NCBI RefSeq assembly: GCF_024347495.1 | Contig: NZ_AP025490.1 | Span: 868,001 to 932,000, forward strand | Direction of reading: 5' to 3' | Length of the DNA stretch: 64,000 nucleotides | From: Vibrio gallaecicus | Lineage (GTDB): Bacteria; Pseudomonadota; Gammaproteobacteria; Enterobacterales; Vibrionaceae | In this document: positions 61,586 to 64,000 of the stretch, piece after piece | How the letters are laid out: the number at the start of each line of letters is the position of its first letter | Numbering within the stretch: the first letter of the stretch is position 1 | Made by a program: the position numbers and the translations under genes | Notes under the pieces: model-generated | Seen by the model: the letters and a program-made list of their open reading frames with translations, nothing else | What the model was told of the DNA's origin: nothing | The model's database searches: none

Positions 61586-63772
61586 ATGAGCTACGAATTA
61601 GATGAAGACATTCTTCAGGACTTTTTAGTCGAAGCTGGAGAGATTCTAGAATTACTATCAGAACAGTTAGTAGAATTAGAAAATAACCCTGATGATAAAG
61701 ATTTGTTAAACGCAATTTTCCGTGGTTTCCACACGGTGAAAGGTGGCGCTGGGTTCTTAGCATTGACGGAGCTGGTTGATACTTGTCACGGTGCTGAGAA
61801 CATCTTCGACATTTTGCGAAATGGTCAACGCAGTGTAACCGCTGGTTTAATGGATACGATGCTTCAGGCACTTGATACTATTAACGTTCAATTTCAAGCT
61901 GTGCAAGATAGAGAGCCTTTGGTTCCTGCTACTCAAGAGTTACTTGATGAGCTTCATCGCTTATGCAAACCAGAATCTGCTGACGCGCCTGTTGAAATTC
62001 CTGAAATCCCAGTTTCAGCTCCTGAGCCAGTTCAGCCTGTTGTACAAGCAACAGATATTAGCGCATCTTCAGTTGATGAAATCTCTGAAGATGAGTTTGA
62101 GAAATTACTAGACGAACTTCATGGTAAAGGTGGCGCTCCAAATGCCGCAGTAGCTGATTCAGCCCCTGTTGCACCTGCTCCAGTATCAGCGATGTCTGAT
62201 TCAGGTGATATTACAGACGATGAGTTTGAAAAGTTGCTTGATGAGTTGCATGGTACCGGCAATAGCCCTACGTCTAATGATGTCACACCGCCACCTCCGC
62301 CAGTTACACCGCCGCCAGCTACTTCTGCATTTGCTGGTGACGATCTAATGACGGATGCTGAATTCGAAAGTTTACTTGACCAATTGCACGGTTCGGGTAA
62401 TGGCCCATCTGTTGAAGAATTGGATGCTGCAACCAAACCGGCAGCCGCACCTGCTCCTTCTGCACCAGCAGCTTCTATACCAACACCGCCTCCTGCGCCA
62501 GCACCTGCCCCTAAACCGGCAGCTAAAGCTGAACCAGTAACGAAAGCCCCAGCAAAACAAGAAGCTAAGGCTCCGGCAACTAAGAAGCCTCAAGCGGATG
62601 CTACCGTTCGTGTTGACACCTCAACACTTGATACCATTATGAATATGGTCGGTGAGCTTGTTCTAGTACGAAATCGTCTAGTGAGCTTAGGGCTAAATAG
62701 TAATGATGAAGAAATGGCGAAAGCCGTTTCTAACCTAGATGTAGTAACAGCTGATTTGCAAGGCGCGGTAATGAAAACGCGTATGCAACCAATCAAGAAA
62801 GTATTTGGTCGATTCCCTCGCGTTGTACGTGATCTAGCACGTAGCTTGAAAAAAGACATCGTTCTTGAAATGCGTGGAGAGGAAACTGATTTAGATAAGA
62901 ACTTAGTAGAAGCTCTTGCCGATCCACTTATTCACTTGGTTCGTAACTCGGTTGACCACGGAATTGAAATGCCAGAAGACCGTTTGTCTGTTGGTAAGTC
63001 TCGTACTGGTAAAGTAATCCTTTCAGCCTCTCAAGAGGGTGACCATATTGAACTGGCTATCGTTGACGATGGTGGTGGTATGGACCCAGATGTATTACGT
63101 GGGATTGCGGTCAAACGAGGGATTATGGATGAAGACGCGGCTTCGCGTTTATCAAACAAAGAGTGCTTCAACTTAATTTTTGCTCCAGGCTTCTCTAGTA
63201 AAGAAAAGATTTCCGATATCTCAGGTCGTGGTGTTGGTATGGATGTTGTTAAAACAGCAATCAATACTCTAAATGGTTCTATTGATATCGATTCAGAGCT
63301 GGGTAAAGGAACCAAGATTACAATCAAAGTACCTCTAACGTTAGCAATTTTACCTACGTTAATGGTTGGTGTTGCGGGTCACCCATTTGCACTACCACTT
63401 GCATCTGTAAATGAAATCTTCCATCTAGATTTAAGCCGCACCAATGTGGTTGATGGGCAATTGACTATCATTGTTAGAGACAAGTCAATCCCACTATTTT
63501 ATCTACAGAATTGGTTAGCGCCGCAAGCTGGCACTATTGAACTGCGTAAGGGACATGGGCATGTTGTTATTGTGCAACTTGGCAGTCAACGTGTAGGTTT
63601 TGTGGTTGATACCTTGATTGGACAAGAAGAAGTGGTTATCAAACCTTTAGATAACTTGTTGCAAGGAACGCCAGGTATGGCAGGTGCGACAATTACAAGT
63701 GATGGGCACATTGCATTGATTTTAGACGTGCCTGATCTACTAAAGCAGTATGCAGCTGCTTCAAGAATTTAA
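61586..63772 (+). CDS. cheA: Chemotaxis histidine kinase CheA
   Basis: The 728-residue kinase has a P1 HPt domain with the phosphorylated histidine 49 (FRGFHTVKGGAGF), a long linker (about residues 130-345), the P3 dimerisation domain (TSTLDTIMNMVGELVLVRNR), the P4 ATPase (HLVRNSVDHGIE, DDGGGM, GRGVGMDVV) and the P5 CheW-like domain. I see no globular P2 CheY-binding domain; instead the linker is alanine- and proline-rich and carries three copies of a D-E-F-E-K-L-L-D-E-L-H-G-like motif at residues 166-180, 209-223 and 255-269. Confidence 0.96.
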   Translation: MSYELDEDILQDFLVEAGEILELLSEQLVELENNPDDKDLLNAIFRGFHTVKGGAGFLALTELVDTCHGAENIFDILRNGQRSVTAGLMDTMLQALDTINVQFQAVQDREPLVPATQELLDELHRLCKPESADAPVEIPEIPVSAPEPVQPVVQATDISASSVDEISEDEFEKLLDELHGKGGAPNAAVADSAPVAPAPVSAMSDSGDITDDEFEKLLDELHGTGNSPTSNDVTPPPPPVTPPPATSAFAGDDLMTDAEFESLLDQLHGSGNGPSVEELDAATKPAAAPAPSAPAASIPTPPPAPAPAPKPAAKAEPVTKAPAKQEAKAPATKKPQADATVRVDTSTLDTIMNMVGELVLVRNRLVSLGLNSNDEEMAKAVSNLDVVTADLQGAVMKTRMQPIKKVFGRFPRVVRDLARSLKKDIVLEMRGEETDLDKNLVEALADPLIHLVRNSVDHGIEMPEDRLSVGKSRTGKVILSASQEGDHIELAIVDDGGGMDPDVLRGIAVKRGIMDEDAASRLSNKECFNLIFAPGFSSKEKISDISGRGVGMDVVKTAINTLNGSIDIDSELGKGTKITIKVPLTLAILPTLMVGVAGHPFALPLASVNEIFHLDLSRTNVVDGQLTIIVRDKSIPLFYLQNWLAPQAGTIELRKGHGHVVIVQLGSQRVGFVVDTLIGQEEVVIKPLDNLLQGTPGMAGATITSDGHIALILDVPDLLKQYAAASRI
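62081..62392 (+). repeat. Three coding repeats of a CheY-docking-like motif inside cheA
   Basis: The 45-nt units at 62081-62125, 62210-62254 and 62348-62392 encode ISEDEFEKLLDELHG, ITDDEFEKLLDELHG and MTDAEFESLLDQLHG. Spacing is 43 and 46 residues, filled with proline- and alanine-rich sequence. Confidence 0.95.
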
Positions 63773-63784
63773 TTAAGGATAGAT

Positions 63785-64000
63785 ATGGCGATTAAAGTAT
63801 TAGTCGTTGATGATTCGAGCTTTTTTCGCCGTCGCGTAAGTGAGATCATTAATTCAGAGGCTCGCCTAGAAGTTCTAGATGTTGCAGTAAATGGTAAAGA
63901 AGCAGTAGAAAAAGCAAAGCAGCTCAAACCTGATGTTATTACTATGGATATTGAGATGCCTGTTATGGATGGCATAACTGCTGTCCGTGAAATTATGGCT
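63785..64000 (+). CDS. cheB: Chemotaxis methylesterase CheB, 5' part only
   Basis: The first 72 residues are a receiver domain ([20 protein letters not shown], phosphoacceptor aspartate in [13 protein letters not shown]). The sequence is cut by the window edge before the methylesterase domain. Position directly after cheA (12 nt) and the sequence of the receiver indicate CheB. Confidence 0.88.
   Translation, partial: MAIKVLVVDDSSFFRRRVSEIINSEARLEVLDVAVNGKEAVEKAKQLKPDVITMDIEMPVMDGITAVREIMA

Noticed and set aside
62119..62436. Minus-strand reading frame opposite the cheA linker
   Set aside because: It exists because the opposite strand of proline/alanine-rich coding sequence lacks stops; no start signal or recognisable product.

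Overview
The window comes from the chromosome of a marine gammaproteobacterium of the Vibrionaceae (Vibrio/Aliivibrio type). The evidence is the Vibrio-specific polar sheathed-flagellum gene set (flgT, flgO, flgP, flrA/flrB/flrC, flaG, flaI, a run of flagellins after flgL), the gene order, and a low-to-moderate GC content. Species cannot be assigned from the sequence alone. Layout: (1) 1-7084, minus strand, is part of an aryl polyene (APE) pigment cluster read right to left: chain-length-factor ketosynthase, acyltransferase, two acyl carrier proteins, a membrane protein, acyl-ACP ligase, dehydratase, a glycosyltransferase/acyltransferase fusion and an MIO-type aromatic amino acid ammonia lyase cut by the window edge. 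Divergent from it (7155-9956, plus strand) are a small lipoprotein, an O-methyltransferase and a flavin-dependent halogenase-like protein, probably tailoring genes. (2) 9957-10805 is a junction with short tandem repeats, terminators and one orphan small gene. (3) 10806-17063 is the outer part of the flagellar locus: flgT (minus), flgOP (plus), an octanucleotide repeat, flgAMN (minus), cheV-cheR (plus). (4) 17346-28239 is flgBCDE, flgFGHIJ and flgKL (rod, hook, L/P rings, hook-filament junction). (5) 28672-36374 holds three flagellin genes, flaG, fliD, flaI and fliS (filament, cap, chaperones). (6) 36602-40707 is the regulatory cascade flrA, flrB, flrC. (7) 40841-54879 is fliEFGHIJ and fliKLMNOPQR-flhB (basal body, switch, export apparatus). 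(8) 55088-64000 is flhA, flhF, flhG, fliA, cheY, cheZ, cheA and the start of cheB. 

The flagellar genes form a transcriptional hierarchy that can be read from promoter-like sites. Sigma-54 (-24/-12) sites with exact spacing precede flgT, flgB, flgF, flgK, flaA, flrB, fliE, fliK and flhA, with a weaker one before flgO. Sigma-28 (FliA) sites precede flgM and the second and third flagellin genes. FlrA would switch on flrBC, fliE and flhA operons; FlrB/FlrC would then drive basal-body, hook and flaA genes; FliA, released when FlgM is exported, would drive the late flagellins. FlhF and FlhG set polar placement and number. CheA-CheY-CheZ-CheV-CheR-CheB connect receptors to the FliM/FliN switch. 

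The observations I consider most worth following are: three copies of a FliM/CheZ-like CheY-docking peptide in the linker of CheA, which appears to lack a globular P2 domain; a GGTGAGAG-containing structured element in the flagellin intergenic regions, duplicated in the leader of the third flagellin; the (AAGAAGAT)15 octanucleotide tract between flgP and flgN; and the APE cluster variant with an ammonia lyase and a halogenase-like flavoenzyme. No CRISPR array, rRNA, tRNA, insertion sequence or prophage was seen.
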